DNA of 15,852 bases, taken from contig JALLAP010000865.1 of assembly GCA_036939355.1 (NCBI GenBank), positions 1 to 15,852 on the forward strand. Direction: 5' to 3'. A program made the translations under genes and the position numbers. Below the pieces are notes generated by a model, which made no database searches, was not told the DNA's origin, and saw only the letters and a program-made list of their open reading frames with translations. The stretch is from Thalassiosira profunda. Lineage: Eukaryota > Bacillariophyta > Thalassiosirophyceae > Thalassiosirales > Thalassiosiraceae. Positions 14,393-15,852 of this stretch are shown in pieces; positions within the stretch are counted from its first letter, which is position 1, and each line of letters starts with the position of its first letter.

Positions 14393-15852
14393 TTAACGGC
14401 CTCTTGTCAAATACTCTGCAATGTGCTCCTCTCCGTACGTAGCTCGAATCACGTCCGCGCTGTGTTTGTATCCCCGCACTGTCCCTCGGCAATTGGCGGC
14501 ACCGCAGAGGCACTCCGAGAAGGCGCCCACCTCGTACTCCGTCGTCTCGTAGTCGAACGATATCTCCTGTGGTGGAAATGAGATACATGACAATTTAGAT
14601 CACAGCACTGCCATAAACGACAAATCTGATTGTACGCAATCAATCTCACCTCGCCAGCACCGATGGGCCGCAGCGCCACGAAATCGTACGATCCCCACTC
14701 GTTCACGCCTCCCACGCCCACATTGGGATCGCACGAGTGGTTCAGAAATCGCGCCGGCAGCTCCATGATGACGTGGGCGTTCCATCCAATTTGGATGGAG
14801 TGGGCGCAGGAGTCGGGCGACGGGTTCGGAGACGTGCCAGCGAGTGGTCGGGAGGAGATGACGACAGACCCCGCCGGGAAGGAACGGGAGGCGAAGACGC
14901 CCCATTGGTGCGGATTTACCCGTTTGACCTGCAGTTGTCCGAGGAAACTGCGTTTGGGTAGGCATTCGTTGTTGAGTGTTTTCCATTGCATCTCAGGACA
15001 TAACAGCAACTGGCCTTTACCTCTCATTTGCCTTTTGCACCTCGACCATGACTTCTTCCTCCTCGTTGTCGCTGCTGCCGCCGTCGTCCTCCTGATCTGA
15101 GCCTCGAGGAGCGCAGTACCTCCATCCTCTGCTGGCCTCGCCATCCTCGATGCCAGAGCCGACTTTTCCGTCGAGTATCTCCACACCAAGCTTCGGAAAG
15201 GTAACGTCCCGCAGCTCGTCGCAAAGGCCCAATATTTCCTTCAGTGAATCCAAACCCTCCGTCTTCTTTCGAATGGCGTCCAGGGACGCCGATCTCACGG
15301 CGGTGCGGAACGCCACCGCTTCATCCACCAATGCGGCGTTGACGGCAGATGCAGATTGTTCAGAAGAAGATGCGTCCCGAGCAGAAAGGCCGGCGTTGAC
15401 AGTGCGCGGCGTGAAGCCCACCAGAGCGAGCTGCCCCCGAAACGCATCCAATACGAATCGGAGCGGCTCCTCCGGCCGGCTTTTTCCTTTCATATCCGCT
15501 TTGGCTCGATCCACGTACGCCAGGCCCAGGGCGGCGATGCGGTTCAGCTCCCTGACGTACGAGGCGCCGTCGAGGTCGTCCCGGAGAGCCTGGCGGCAGC
15601 GCATGGCACACTGAGTAACGTCGTGGAAGAGCCGCAGCTCCTCGTCTCCCCACAGTCTCGTGGACACATTTTCATCAGCACCATCATCCATCGATTGCCA
15701 CCGCTCCAGGCACTCCTGCCCCTCCATCAAAAACCGAATCCACCCCTCTCGTATGCTTCGGGCCTCGTCCATCCGATCCTGGCTGTACGTCGCCGGTCCC
15801 CGGTACGATCCCGAGAGGCCGAGGCACCACAATCGAAAGTCGTCGGCCGGAG
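14393..15852 (-). CDS. Cysteinyl-tRNA synthetase C-terminal part fused to SET/post-SET methyltransferase domain (5' partial, three exons visible)
   Basis: Exons (minus strand) run from the right edge to 15021, 14947-14650 and 14566-14393, giving 433 residues. The frame is open at the window edge. Residues 1-245 match the anticodon-binding half of eukaryotic CysRS. DFRLWCLGLSG...TYS..RM corresponds to human RLAFL...LDYSSNTM, QALRDDLDGASYVRELNRI to KALCDNVDT..VMEEMR, and LKEILGLCDELRDVTFPKLGVEILD to the EILQLSDALRD..LPELGVRFED region. An acidic tail (252-267) follows, then a SET domain: WGVFASRSFPAG (292-303), RFLNHSCDPN (343-352), EEISFDYETTEY (376-387) and post-SET CLCGAANCRG (395-404), all with key residues intact. 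CysRS charges tRNA-Cys, and SET proteins methylate lysines using AdoMet. The catalytic half of CysRS would lie outside the window. The fusion rests on a 73-base intron. Two separate genes remain possible. Confidence 0.7.
14567..14649 (-). other. Spliceosomal intron 2 of the CysRS-SET gene, 83 bases, phase 0
   Basis: The donor is GGCGAG|GTGAGATTG and the acceptor TTCCACCACAG|GAGATATCG. Splicing joins RPIGAGE to EISFDYE, restoring the conserved SET motif. Reading through the intron breaks the SET domain. Confidence 0.85.
14948..15020 (-). other. Probable spliceosomal intron 1 joining CysRS to SET, 73 bases, phase 2
   Basis: The donor is AATGAGAG|GTAAAG and the acceptor AAACGCAG|TTTCC. A serine codon AG|T is rebuilt across the junction and the frame runs straight from the CysRS tail into the SET domain. 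If retained, the frame ends at once (AGG TAA, stop at 15017-15019). An ATG at 14989-14991 lies inside the intron, in the SET frame, and could start a separate SET protein. Confidence 0.6.

Noticed and set aside
14989..14991. Separate SET gene starting at this ATG (- strand)
   Set aside because: Not excluded, but disfavoured: it would start about 25 bases after the CysRS stop with no room for a promoter, while the intron model joins both parts in frame.
14992..15020. Alternative 29-base intron ending at CTGAG before ATGCAATGG
   Set aside because: It is too short for normal splicing and has a poor acceptor context. The 73-base intron has a CAG acceptor and keeps the frame.
1..15852. tRNA, rRNA, CRISPR array, insertion sequence or bacterial operon
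   Set aside because: I scanned by eye for T-loop motifs, regularly spaced direct repeats, terminal inverted repeats and transposase motifs and found none. The introns and gene layout are eukaryotic.

Overview
The window looks like compact nuclear DNA of a marine centric diatom, most probably Thalassiosira or a close relative. Three things point that way. Spliceosomal GT-AG introns of 73-110 bases interrupt several genes. Ten protein genes are packed head-to-head and tail-to-tail in under 16 kb. Several proteins have a diatom flavour: two BspA-type (LRR_5) leucine-rich repeat proteins, a coiled-coil RING protein, a subtilase carrying a Cys-rich FRDGICCSYG-type module, and a sulfotransferase-like type II membrane protein. 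I saw no bacterial operon, tRNA, rRNA, CRISPR array or transposon. The species assignment is inference.

Layout, left to right. (1) 3-647 (+): 3' part of a RING E3-like protein with a SUMO-interacting-like motif and a long coiled coil. (2) 1063-2124 (-): sulfotransferase-like, membrane-anchored protein. (3) 2435-5157 (+): membrane-anchored or secreted subtilisin-like protease, one intron. (4) 5237-6670 (-): TGS1-type RNA cap guanine-N2 methyltransferase with two LOTUS-like winged-helix segments. (5) 7149-8432 (-): LRR_5 protein A. (6) 8785-10310 (+): secreted GH71/GH99-like glycoside hydrolase, one intron. (7) 10460-11509 (-): unrecognised secretory or membrane protein with a CCWPCVC cluster. 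(8) 11806-12714 (+): membrane protein resembling a MerT-MerP fusion, with a C-terminal heavy-metal-associated domain. (9) 12887-14161 (-): LRR_5 protein B, collinear paralogue of A. (10) 14393 to beyond 15852 (-): C-terminal part of cysteinyl-tRNA synthetase, spliced in frame to a SET and post-SET methyltransferase domain.

The genes do not form an operon. Divergent pairs (2/3, 5/6, 7/8) share upstream regions of about 300-350 bases, and convergent pairs (1/2, 3/4, 6/7, 8/9) are separated by about 80-415 bases. The most striking items are the apparent CysRS-SET fusion, whose intron reads into a stop codon if retained; the eukaryotic MerT/MerP-like protein, which shares an AT-rich upstream region and a perfect CCAAT palindrome with the divergent CCWPCVC gene; and the LOTUS-like/TGS1 fusion. 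Genes 7 and 8 could form a thiol or metal-handling pair, but this is inferred from cysteine motifs and shared upstream DNA only.
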